Notes under the pieces: model-generated
Databases searched by the model: none
Told to the model about the DNA's origin: nothing
Seen by the model: the letters and a program-made list of their open reading frames with translations, nothing else
Part shown: one piece after another, positions 1 through 6,306 of the stretch
Layout: each line of letters opens with the position of its first letter
How positions within the stretch are numbered: position 1 is the stretch's first letter
NCBI GenBank assembly: GCA_031402225.1
Contig: JANNSD010000159.1
Coordinates: 1-9,456 of the forward strand
DNA: 9,456 nucleotides
Origin: JAGGAG01 sp031402225
GTDB taxonomy: Bacteria; Gemmatimonadota; Gemmatimonadetes; Gemmatimonadales; GWC2-71-9
Reading direction: 5' to 3'
Position numbers and translations under genes: made by a program

Positions 1-57
1 CGAGCGTAGGAAGGGTAGCCCCAATGACACTAGCACGTAGAAGCAGAACCCTCGTGT

Positions 58-948
58 TCACGATGTGCCGCGGCAGGTTCGCACGAGCGTACGATCGAGC
101 AGGCGCTCGAGTGCATCCCAAGCAGCATCGCCCTGCCAGAGCGTGTTATGTCCGACACCCGGAACAACGACAATGTTCTTGTCAATCGATCCCAAAAGCT
201 CCAGTACGGCGGTCGCGTCCTCGATTCGGACAAACGCATCCTGCGCACCCACTACAACTACTGCAGGCTCGCGAACCCTTGGGAGGGAGCCGCGGCTGTC
301 GAACGCGAACCGGTCAGTGCCCAATAGGCTCGCCAGGAAGCCGGACCTTTCGCGGATCGCGGGACCGAAGGCCTTAAAAGGAGCATACAACGCCACTCCG
401 CCGACATCCTCTGTGGCAGCAAGGTCAAGTGCGAGGCTTGCGCCCAGAGAATGCCCAACAACAACGATGTGATCGCCTGACTCACCCATGACGACAGTCA
501 AATAGTTATAGGCCGCTCGAGCGTCAGCATATAGCCCATGTTCTGACGGTACGCCAGTACTCCCGCCATATCCTCGATAGTCGACGGCCAACACCCGCAG
601 GCCAAAACCTGCTAGCCATCGGGCAATCGGTATCAATTGACGTGCATCCCCAGCGTTGCCATGCAGCAGAAGCACGGTTCCGCAGTACCGAGAGCTCCCC
701 TTGATCTTAGGTGTAATCACCCATCCGCTCAGGTTCTCGCCGGTAGACGGGATGGCAACGTGCATGGCGCCCGGCCCCCAATCAGAGCTATCGCGGGGTG
801 ACGGAGCGTATCGTTCCGGCATATAGACAATACGCTCTGTACCCCAAGTCCGGAGTGCCAACAAGAAAAGGCCGAGTAGCATCGCTACCAGGAGCACCTT
901 GGTCGTCCATCGGGCCACCCTGGTGGGTGGGGCAGGTAAGAGGCGCAT
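58..948 (-). CDS. Membrane-anchored alpha/beta hydrolase (Bem46/ABHD13-like)
   Basis: This 296-residue protein has a basic N-terminus and one hydrophobic segment (about 17-32), so it is probably anchored in the inner membrane with the enzyme domain outside the cytoplasm. The fold is a serine hydrolase of the Bem46/ABHD13 (S33-like) group. Visible landmarks are the oxyanion-side motif HGNAGD (96-101), the family signature DYRGYGGSTGVPSE (123-136), the nucleophile elbow GHSLGAS with Ser167, a likely acid Asp237 (GAQDAF) and a likely His267 (GVGHN). All three catalytic residues are present, so it should be active. The substrate is unknown; family members are esterases, thioesterases or peptidases. 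It lies last in the minus-strand set, 87 bp after the small peptide gene and behind a strong hairpin. It may therefore act on the peptide or its acyl group (inference). The ribosome site before the ATG at 948 is weak. The start is chosen because the signal anchor follows directly. Confidence 0.88.
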   Translation of the reverse strand: MRLLPAPPTRVARWTTKVLLVAMLLGLFLLALRTWGTERIVYMPERYAPSPRDSSDWGPGAMHVAIPSTGENLSGWVITPKIKGSSRYCGTVLLLHGNAGDARQLIPIARWLAGFGLRVLAVDYRGYGGSTGVPSEHGLYADARAAYNYLTVVMGESGDHIVVVGHSLGASLALDLAATEDVGGVALYAPFKAFGPAIRERSGFLASLLGTDRFAFDSRGSLPRVREPAVVVVGAQDAFVRIEDATAVLELLGSIDKNIVVVPGVGHNTLWQGDAAWDALERLLDRTLVRTCRGTS

Positions 949-970
949 ATGCGGTTCTTGGAGTCTAAGT

Positions 971-1016
971 CAGTGAGGGCAGCGGCGGCATTCCCGTCGC
1001 CGCCCCTTGATCACTG
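971..1016 (-). promoter_or_regulatory. 46-nt GC-rich hairpin between peptide and hydrolase genes
   Basis: Nested inverted repeats form one long stem. The outer arms CAGTGA (971-976) and TCACTG (1011-1016) pair; then GGG (977-979) pairs with CCC (1004-1006); then GCGGCGGC (982-989) pairs with GTCGCCGC (996-1003) with one G-T wobble, leaving a 6-nt loop. There are small bulges at 980-981 and 1007-1010. No T-run follows on the minus strand, so it is more likely an attenuator or an RNA-stability element than a full terminator. A hairpin just after a highly translated small peptide gene would lower expression of the downstream hydrolase relative to the peptide. Confidence 0.6.
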
Positions 1017-1035
1017 GCTTTGGCAGCGGCCCAAC

Positions 1036-1200
1036 TTACGGAGTGCCCGTCGTATCTGGTGGTGCCGGCGGCGGCGTCGGCGGGTCGGCGGGAATCAGAT
1101 CTGACATGGTCATGAGCATGGGTGCGGCCGGCTCGTCAATGAGCTCCATGCTTGTCACCCTGCGTACAACGGGCTGCTCATTGCTGCTTTCTGCACTCAT
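1036..1200 (-). CDS. Small 54-aa Pro/Thr-rich peptide, candidate RiPP precursor
   Basis: This is a 54-residue peptide beginning MSAESSNEQPVVRR. The start at 1200 is chosen because a near-perfect Shine-Dalgarno sequence (AGGAGGTG, 1204-1211) precedes it; a longer reading from 1227 would place that site inside the gene. The N-terminal half is polar and charged with a short hydrophobic patch (VTSMELIDEP, 15-24). A Met-rich middle (PMLMTMSDLIP, 27-37) follows. The tail (38-54) is made mainly of Pro, Thr, Asp and Ala, and ends PDTTGTP. It has no Cys, Lys, Trp, Tyr or His, so lanthionine, thiazole-from-Cys or lysine chemistry is excluded; Ser and Thr hydroxyls and the free N-terminus remain. It sits 36 bp after the M50 peptidase gene and close to a PqqD-like/acyltransferase fusion. 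I infer a leader plus core precursor. I recognise no known precursor family. It could instead be a small structural or regulatory peptide. Confidence 0.7.
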   Translation of the reverse strand: MSAESSNEQPVVRRVTSMELIDEPAAPMLMTMSDLIPADPPTPPPAPPDTTGTP

Positions 1201-1203
1201 AAG

Positions 1204-1211
1204 CACCTCCT
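1204..1211 (-). promoter_or_regulatory. Strong Shine-Dalgarno site of the small peptide gene
   Basis: The minus strand reads AGGAGGTG, then CTT, then ATG at 1200, giving a 5-nt gap after AGGAGG. This is the best ribosome site in the minus-strand set; the two preceding genes rely on stop/start overlap instead. It fixes the peptide's start and implies high translation, as expected of a precursor compared with its enzymes. Confidence 0.8.
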
Positions 1212-1236
1212 GATGGTGGGAGAACAATGGCGCCTC

Positions 1237-2136
1237 CTAGATGAGCGCCACATTCCTTGCGGCAAGCACACAGAGCAGGACTCCAATGCTTGCGCATGCT
1301 GCAAGCGCCAACCGCACACGCCATCCAATTGGGCTGGCGGATGCTGCGACTTGCCAAGGCCGAACTACACCGGTCGCAGAGGCCACAATGTGAAGGCCAT
1401 CACGCGGACCCCACGGCAGGAGGTTGATGCCCGCCGCAAGCAGATTGATTGAGATCAGCATCTCTCCTCCCGGCCGCATCGCCGCTCCTCCCATCGCAAG
1501 CCAGGTTCCGAGGAAGACGTTGGCAGCTGGCCCGGCGAACCAGATTAGACAACGGACAAACGCTCGTGCGCGCAGCAGCGACGGTAGACGAATCCAGACA
1601 ACAGGGATTGCCACCCAAACCAATCCGAGACCGATTCCCTCCGAGGGTTCGCAAAGTGCTTCTGCCACCAAACCGTGGGCCGTCTCGTGCACCAACAGGG
1701 CAGCGCAAAGACCAAGACCTGCCGTTACCAGTGGACTATGGACACTGGTCCATGCGAGAAGTGCGGAAAGCAGGAACCCAGCCGCGCTCCCCACAAGCAT
1801 TGCCATCCGCCGTCGGTGACCAGTGGGAAACGTATAGGCGATACGGTGCGGAGACCCCGCCCCACCGTGCGTTAGGCCGCGCTTCGCGGTGATCAGGGAA
1901 ACAAGCTGCTCACTCACATGACGCTCGCAGCCGTTCCATATGCATGCTTGCAAGAGGTCGCCATCATGCTTGCCTGCCCGCAGATCATTGATCGCGGCCT
2001 GCACAGCCACCGCCCCCGCCTCCGTGATTGTGGCGCGGGGAATCTCACCCACCAGGACCAACCACTTTCCCTCGCTACTTCCAGGGAATGGTTCGAGCCC
2101 AAGGTGAGAGCTACTGAGTGCGTTCTCAGGCGACAT
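1237..2136 (-). CDS. M50 (site-2-protease-like) membrane metallopeptidase
   Basis: This 299-residue intramembrane zinc protease has its zinc motif HETAH at 150-154, with Glu151 as the likely catalytic base. The third ligand is Asp246 in the NxxPxxxxDG-type motif NLLPWGPRDG (238-247). The family's GPxxN segment is present as AGPAANVFLG (201-210). Hydrophobic segments lie near 111-131, 136-158, 168-184, 196-217, 226-242 and 273-297. The first ~95 residues are soluble and show a strand-strand-helix pattern (WLVLVGEIPRATITEAGAVA) reminiscent of a small winged-helix or PqqD-like domain; that reading is weak. M50 proteins of this size next to PqqD-like proteins and small peptides commonly process or export RiPPs (family knowledge). 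The start overlaps the end of the upstream acyltransferase gene by 11 bp, and the ribosome site is poor, which implies coupled translation. The likely substrate is the 54-residue peptide encoded 36 bp downstream (inference). Confidence 0.85.
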   Translation of the reverse strand: MSPENALSSSHLGLEPFPGSSEGKWLVLVGEIPRATITEAGAVAVQAAINDLRAGKHDGDLLQACIWNGCERHVSEQLVSLITAKRGLTHGGAGSPHRIAYTFPTGHRRRMAMLVGSAAGFLLSALLAWTSVHSPLVTAGLGLCAALLVHETAHGLVAEALCEPSEGIGLGLVWVAIPVVWIRLPSLLRARAFVRCLIWFAGPAANVFLGTWLAMGGAAMRPGGEMLISINLLAAGINLLPWGPRDGLHIVASATGVVRPWQVAASASPIGWRVRLALAACASIGVLLCVLAARNVALI

Positions 2137-3346
2137 TCACGGAATAGAGAAAGGCCCACTCCCATGGGTCGTCGGCATAGCGAGCAAGGAGATCATCTCG
2201 AACGGACGTTGAGAACCCAACGTCATCCCCGGCGAGGACGCTCTGGCGGCGGAGCGATGCGAAGGTCATCCGATATGAGCTGCCTCGGCGAGCTGGAAAG
2301 CGAGCGTCAGCAGCTATTACAGGCGCCTGCGAGATCCGCACCAACCAGCCGAGCCAGCGCAGGGATGGAGCGCGCGCCTCAAAAGGCGCGTGCCCGGCTC
2401 TGGAATGGGTGCTGTTCGGCGAGTTCGTGTGCGGAGCGTAGTCCGGTAGCACCAAGGCAATGGCGCCGGCGCGTACGCGCGCTACTACCTTCTTGACATC
2501 TGAGGTCGATGCAGAGCTAAAAATGGACACGTTGCCCCATGCACATTCACGCTTGTGGCGGTCGAACAGGATCCCCAGGTTCACATGGTGAGTGGTGATG
2601 CCGTAGTGAAACATCACCGTGTCAGATTGAGTGGCAGCTAGCCAAAGGGGAATGATTGGGAACGCGCCTGCATGAAGTGCCACCACTATCGCGCCACGGC
2701 CGAGCGCGAGGGCGTCGGCGAGGTGTTGCGTGCCATCGACAGTTACGTCACGAGTCAGGAAGCGGGAAAGCGTGTCGGGTGAGGCGTAGTACGCCAATCG
2801 CACCAGGGCGTCCTGCCGTGATGCAGCCTTCTCATGTCGTCGAACATAGCGATCACTCTGAAGGGAACGTGTCAGACCTCTTTCACGAATCATTGCCTTT
2901 GCCGAGATGTCCAAGGCACGACTTGACCGGAGGGCGCGTTGGGTGAGCTCAGCAGACAGGCTCAACGCCATGCGTGGCGGAAGGTGCTTGCTGATGGCGC
3001 ACAATGCGTGATGCCTCAGGGTCCGACCTCTAGGAAGAAGGGCCTTCGCCCTTTCGACGAGAGAACGGGAGGGGGGCGCAATCGGAATACCGTCAACTGA
3101 GCGAAGCGCCCCAATCCATGTCAGGCTCGCGATCAGTGACTGTAGCTCGGCAGTACCGCCGGGCCTGGTAGGCCGGTGTTGCGGAGAGCCTCTCCAGCGC
3201 TCGATTACTTCGAGGGCGGCACCGTTTGCTGCCAGGAATCTGCCGGGGATTCCTGCGTGCACCAGGTACTCGGCGCCGGCTCGCCTGATAGTGAGCGGGT
3301 TCAGCTCAATAACCGGCACAGGATCCGGTTGTGAAGCGCTCGTCAT
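2126..3346 (-). CDS. PqqD-like domain fused to LpxL/HtrB-family acyltransferase
   Basis: This 406-residue protein has two parts. Residues ~12-85 look PqqD-like, the peptide-binding fold of RiPP recognition elements: LNPLTIRRAGAEYLVHAG, a GAALEVIERWRG helix, then a second helix rich in Leu and Ile. Residues ~195-405 match the LpxL/HtrB lysophospholipid acyltransferase family: VTVDGTQHLADALALGRG followed by VVALHAGAFPIIPL, the segment ALVLPDYAP (297-305), a helix ending APVIAADARFP, and the terminal PWEWAFLY. The family's HxxxxD/E motif keeps His225, but the acidic residue is replaced by Pro (HAGAFP), so the mechanism may be altered. No transmembrane anchor is obvious. The ATG at 3346 is preferred over the GTG at 3355 because it forms an ATGA overlap with the upstream lipoprotein stop. 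Predicted role: bind the small peptide and transfer an acyl chain to it (inference). A diverged lipid A-type enzyme with an unrelated N-terminus is the alternative. Confidence 0.78.
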   Translation of the reverse strand: MTSASQPDPVPVIELNPLTIRRAGAEYLVHAGIPGRFLAANGAALEVIERWRGSPQHRPTRPGGTAELQSLIASLTWIGALRSVDGIPIAPPSRSLVERAKALLPRGRTLRHHALCAISKHLPPRMALSLSAELTQRALRSSRALDISAKAMIRERGLTRSLQSDRYVRRHEKAASRQDALVRLAYYASPDTLSRFLTRDVTVDGTQHLADALALGRGAIVVALHAGAFPIIPLWLAATQSDTVMFHYGITTHHVNLGILFDRHKRECAWGNVSIFSSASTSDVKKVVARVRAGAIALVLPDYAPHTNSPNSTHSRAGHAPFEARAPSLRWLGWLVRISQAPVIAADARFPARRGSSYRMTFASLRRQSVLAGDDVGFSTSVRDDLLARYADDPWEWAFLYSVNVA

Positions 3347-4767
3347 GAGGCGCACTGTTCGTTCTTGTAGCCGATGCCGTTATACCTCCAACGCTTCCAT
3401 AGATTGTTGGTGAACAAAGCGTTCGGACCAACAAAGTTGCACATGAATGGCAGAGTGCGGACAGTCTCAAGTGACTCAAGCGTGCACCAGGTGCCAAGGG
3501 CTTCGCAGCCGTGATAGACGAGTTCGCCGAGTTGAGCTGCAGTTTGGAAGGTCCCTCCAGGCAGTCCCTCGTAGCGCTTGAAGCGGAACCACGTGTAGTA
3601 CCACGTATAGCCGTTGATGAGCTCGGGGTAGTTGCTGCCGATTGCGTGATTCTGAATATTCGGACTATCGAGGAACTGAGAGTCGAGGTATGGCCCGGGG
3701 AGATTGGTGTCAAAGAATGGCCCGGTGCCATCATAGTAGCGCTTGCCGTATATGCTCCTACCTGGAGCATCCATCTGATGCGATTCGATTTCGACGCTGA
3801 AATAGCCCACGAAGATGCCTCGGAAGCCCCATGGATCCTGCCACATGACGTGCTGCCAGACATACTTCGAGTAGGTATCCTCCCCCACGTAGATCTTCCC
3901 TTCGGTCGGTGCCCAGTGAGAGTTGAACACATAGTCATCGTAGCTGGTGTAGTCGTCCCATGGATCGGCCAACGGTGACGATACATACGATGTCGGTGGG
4001 GGAGGCGGTGGCGGACAGTTCCCATAGAACTCGCATGATTTGAGCGCGGCATGATCTGCGGGTCCGGGTCCTTCAGGCTGAAGTGCAGGCACTCCGGCTG
4101 CATCGCGCAGTAGCTGCAACTTTGCCTTGGAGGGCGAGATAAGCCGGCTCGCGAACGACGCATCACGCGAGGTAGCAAATGCGGAGTCAACTGTCTCAAG
4201 GCGGCTGGTGGCTGATAGGAGCTGTGCAGAAGAGCCTGCGACCGAAACTTCGAATACGGTCGGCCCTCCATTGTCCCATTCCTTGAGGCGCGCCGCATGT
4301 GCCGCAAGCAGATGGTCATATGACACACGGCGACGAGATTCGTTCTCCATGTCCTGCGCCAACTTGGTAAGCCGGATGCTTTCAGTGAGGAAGGCACGAC
4401 TAGTGGACTCGAAATCACGCACCACGGAGTCTAGCGTTGCCGCAGGAGGGGATGCATAAAAACTGACTTGCACATCGTAGGGACTCGCAAAGGCGGTGGC
4501 AAGAGAAACGAGCGGCATCCGGTCAGCCTCCAGTGCGGCCGCTAGGTCGCGAAAGCGAACTGCTGTCCGGAACGTCAGCCTAACGGTATCGGTAACACTA
4601 CGGTTGTTCCGCCAGCGGTCTTGCGCCTCGACAATTGACGCGGCACTCGGGGCGCGAGCGCCGGGTGCAGATACAGGGGCTTCCGGGCTGCAGGACAAGA
4701 GGCCCAGCGTCACACTTGCCACGAGTGTGCCCACCGCCAGCGCGCGACTTCTGGGGTCAAGTCTCAT
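3343..4767 (-). CDS. Secreted lipoprotein of unknown function, two-domain, Cys-rich C-terminus
   Basis: This is a 474-residue protein with a type II signal peptide: basic residues MRLDPRSR, a hydrophobic stretch, then the lipobox LLSC with Cys26 as the lipidated residue. The ATG at 4767 is chosen because AAGGAG (4776-4781) precedes it by 8 nt and the signal peptide begins there; the reading frame is open up to 4956. Residues ~55-230 form a mixed, partly helical region starting TVRLTFRTAVRFRDLAAALE. A short linker with seven consecutive prolines (252-258) follows. The C-terminal domain (~260-474) is rich in Tyr, Trp, Phe, Asp and Gly and looks like an extracellular beta or binding domain. Six cysteines after the lipobox (245, 251, 421, 428, 443, 472) could make three disulfides. 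I do not recognise a family. It is first in the minus-strand operon, so it may be the self-protection, receptor or surface partner of the peptide system (inference). Confidence 0.82.
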   Translation of the reverse strand: MRLDPRSRALAVGTLVASVTLGLLSCSPEAPVSAPGARAPSAASIVEAQDRWRNNRSVTDTVRLTFRTAVRFRDLAAALEADRMPLVSLATAFASPYDVQVSFYASPPAATLDSVVRDFESTSRAFLTESIRLTKLAQDMENESRRRVSYDHLLAAHAARLKEWDNGGPTVFEVSVAGSSAQLLSATSRLETVDSAFATSRDASFASRLISPSKAKLQLLRDAAGVPALQPEGPGPADHAALKSCEFYGNCPPPPPPPTSYVSSPLADPWDDYTSYDDYVFNSHWAPTEGKIYVGEDTYSKYVWQHVMWQDPWGFRGIFVGYFSVEIESHQMDAPGRSIYGKRYYDGTGPFFDTNLPGPYLDSQFLDSPNIQNHAIGSNYPELINGYTWYYTWFRFKRYEGLPGGTFQTAAQLGELVYHGCEALGTWCTLESLETVRTLPFMCNFVGPNALFTNNLWKRWRYNGIGYKNEQCAS

Positions 4768-4852
4768 CGATGGAACTCCTTGTGGGTATGCGTGGCTTCG
4801 GCCCGGCGCCCGGTAAGGCGTGCTCAGCGACCAGTAGCAGTTCGTGGATCCA

Positions 4853-4879
4853 GGATGCGTTTGATGCATCAACACATCC
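4853..4879. promoter_or_regulatory. 27-bp near-palindrome, candidate operator
   Basis: A perfect 12-bp palindrome TTGATGCATCAA (4861-4872) is flanked by GGATGCGT on the left and CACATCC on the right. The flanks pair except for one transition and one extra T. It lies about 85 bp before the lipoprotein start, where a repressor or activator dimer could sit. No regulator gene is present in the window. A site of this symmetry is unlikely in GC-rich DNA by chance, but the function is inferred. Confidence 0.5.
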
Positions 4880-5020
4880 TCAAATGACCTACAAAAAAGT
4901 GGTCCCCTCTTCGCTGCCAACGCCTGTTGCCACAACGAGTTGCTGCCGTGACGCATGCCTTGTCAACGGGGGTCGAAAATGTCCTCTTTCGGCGATTGAA
5001 AGTTTCCCATGTTGGGGACG

Positions 5021-5046
5021 AGCCCTCGCCGCACGCGGTGGGGGCT
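5021..5046. other. GC-rich hairpin in the intergenic region
   Basis: AGCCCTCGCC (5021-5030) pairs with GGTGGGGGCT (5037-5046), with two G-T wobbles, around a loop of GCACGC that can itself shorten. On the plus strand it is followed by TTTGT, which resembles a weak intrinsic terminator, yet no plus-strand gene ends here. It may stop transcription or be part of an unrecognised RNA. Confidence 0.35.
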
Positions 5047-5180
5047 TTGTGCCTAGTCGTCTTGAATCGCGTGGAGCCGACGTATCGGCGTCCCTCGACG
5101 CCCATGGCCGCCCCGCCAGGTGGGGGCCTGGACTAAATCGAGGCGCCGGAGCGGGTGGCAACCCCGCCTCCACCATTCTG

Positions 5181-5206
5181 CAACGGGGTTCAGCAACGGG
5201 GTTCAG
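5181..5206. repeat. 13-bp tandem duplication (CAACGGGGTTCAG x2)
   Basis: Two exact adjacent copies of CAACGGGGTTCAG occupy 5181-5193 and 5194-5206. Each contains CGGGGTT, the exact reverse complement of AACCCCG at 5160-5166 just upstream. A transcript could therefore fold with either copy, or instead pair GCGGG (5151-5155) with CCCGC (5163-5167). It may be a duplicated binding site or a recent slippage event. Confidence 0.6.
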
Positions 5207-5326
5207 CATCTGGGTCTCCGCGAGTGCCCCTGCCGCCGCCCAGGGACTCAAGAGTCGAGCGCCTTCCGGCTGCTGCTCCGCGAGGTCATCCCCTAGCCGT
5301 TCATCGCCACCCCCCCATCGGCCGGG

Positions 5327-5345
5327 TAGAGTCTTCTCGACTCTA
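5327..5345 (+). promoter_or_regulatory. Perfect inverted repeat just upstream of the rightward operon
   Basis: TAGAGTC (5327-5333), a 5-nt loop TTCTC, and GACTCTA (5339-5345) form a perfect 7-bp stem. It ends 17 nt before the ATG at 5363 and merges with the palindrome CTCTAGAG (5341-5348). It could be an operator or a 5' leader hairpin affecting initiation of the membrane protein gene, which has only a weak ribosome site. Confidence 0.5.
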
Positions 5346-5362
5346 GAGCGAGCAACGACCAC

Positions 5363-6286
5363 ATGCAGATCGTCAACTTTTGGACATGGCAGGTGGCGCG
5401 TCTCGCCAAGGTCGAGGCCCGTGCCGGACTCACGCCTCCACTGGATGCGACCCGTCGATATCTCCGGACCACGGCGAACTTTGCAGGATTCGCCGGACGG
5501 GCGGCGACTCGGCCGCACCAGATCGTCTGCGCCGAGCGCGCCGAGGCGGGGGGGCGACGCCTCGACGAGGCTGAGCGATGCCTGACTCTCCTGTGTCGGG
5601 ATGCTCGTACGGAGGTCCGCCGACCGATCGTGATGATGGCCCAGTCCCGCGCGGTGGTCCTGCAGGGCACCATGGCCCTGCTGGAGGCCGGGTTTGTCGT
5701 CGTATCCCTTGCGTATATCGTGTCGCTGGTGGAAGCGGCAGTCGCCGCCGCGGTCACGGTGATTGCCGCGCCGCTGCTCTCGAAAGTCGTCGGCGTGGTG
5801 ATCAGGCAATGGCCGCACCGCCCCACCCGCGATAGGCTGGGCGCTGGGGCAATCGCAGCGGTTTTGGTGGCGTTGGTCCTGGCGCTCGCCCTAGTCCGTC
5901 AGATGGGTCTCTCCGCAATGCTTGCAGAGCAGGCGGGTCGCCCGCTTCCCACGGCACTCGCGTGGCTACTCCTGCCGCTCACCGCGCTTCCCGTGTTCGG
6001 AAGCCTCGTTCTGGGCTACATGTCCGAAGACGTTGTGCCAGGCCTAGTGCGCGCCACGACGCACCGGGATGCCTGCCGGACAGCTTACGTGCGCGCGGCG
6101 CGGCAGGAGGCCTTGGCCCGCGAAAAGGACGAGCGCCAGCAGCTCGAAGCCGTGGAGCTTGGGGAGCAACAGCGTTGGGCGTACGAACGGGCCGCCTTGC
6201 TCCGCTCAGGAAGCGTACCGGTTGCTCGGCTGCGCCAAGTCAGTGACGAGCGCGACGCCGGCTCCTTTCTGCACGCCGCCAACTGA
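5363..6286 (+). CDS. Multi-pass membrane protein with charged C-terminal helix, unknown function
   Basis: This 307-residue protein belongs to no family I recognise. The first ~100 residues are soluble and Arg-rich, with several Cys (56, 73, 78). Hydrophobic segments follow at about 106-123, 125-147, 161-179 and 197-220, giving three or four membrane passes. The C-terminal ~85 residues are highly charged (AREKDERQQLEAVELGEQQ, 252-270) and probably form a long helix or coiled coil in the cytoplasm. The ATG at 5363 has only a distant GAG as ribosome site; no better in-frame ATG exists before residue 91. It is the first gene of the rightward set, 20 bp before the vWA lipoprotein gene, so it may be the membrane platform linking that lipoprotein to the cytoplasmic AAA+ protein encoded further on (inference from context). 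Confidence 0.78.
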   Translation: MQIVNFWTWQVARLAKVEARAGLTPPLDATRRYLRTTANFAGFAGRAATRPHQIVCAERAEAGGRRLDEAERCLTLLCRDARTEVRRPIVMMAQSRAVVLQGTMALLEAGFVVVSLAYIVSLVEAAVAAAVTVIAAPLLSKVVGVVIRQWPHRPTRDRLGAGAIAAVLVALVLALALVRQMGLSAMLAEQAGRPLPTALAWLLLPLTALPVFGSLVLGYMSEDVVPGLVRATTHRDACRTAYVRAARQEALAREKDERQQLEAVELGEQQRWAYERAALLRSGSVPVARLRQVSDERDAGSFLHAAN

Positions 6287-6306
6287 ACTTCCACGGGAGG
6301 CACGGC

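Larger units (their letters stand above)
4768..5362. other. Divergent intergenic region, no convincing gene
   Basis: About 595 bp separate the two divergent gene sets. Long open frames cross it on both strands, but their translations are low-complexity Arg/Pro/Ser-rich shadows without ribosome sites or domains. The region holds several symmetric elements, listed separately. On the minus strand a TTGACA hexamer (4961-4966) could be a -35 element for the lipoprotein operon, but the sequence at 17-bp spacing (GCAACT) is a poor -10, so I do not call a promoter. The length and the symmetric elements suggest regulation of one or both operons; an unannotated RNA is also possible. Confidence 0.6.

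Noticed and set aside
3306..4418. Minus-strand 370-codon frame overlapping the lipoprotein
   Set aside because: It is a shifted-frame shadow: a low-complexity Ser/Thr/Arg-rich translation against a lipoprotein with a clear signal peptide and translational coupling.
4768..4956. N-terminal extension of the lipoprotein to 4956
   Set aside because: It would bury the signal peptide at residue 64 and ignore the well-placed AAGGAG before 4767.
4938..4966. TTGACA on the minus strand as the lipoprotein operon promoter
   Set aside because: The -10 at 17-bp spacing (GCAACT) matches the consensus at only two positions; kept as a remark, not a feature.
4927..5136. 69-codon TTG-started plus-strand frame in the intergenic region
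   Set aside because: It has a non-ATG start without a convincing ribosome site, no recognisable motif, and crosses the hairpin at 5021-5046.
4635..5585. Long plus-strand open frame of 316 codons across the intergenic region
   Set aside because: It overlaps the lipoprotein's signal-peptide end and the membrane protein gene; the translation is Ser/Arg/Pro-rich without domains, and no ribosome site is seen.
4889..5818. Long minus-strand open frame of 309 codons
   Set aside because: It lies antisense to the membrane protein gene in high-GC DNA, has an Arg/His/Pro-rich translation, and no family or ribosome site.
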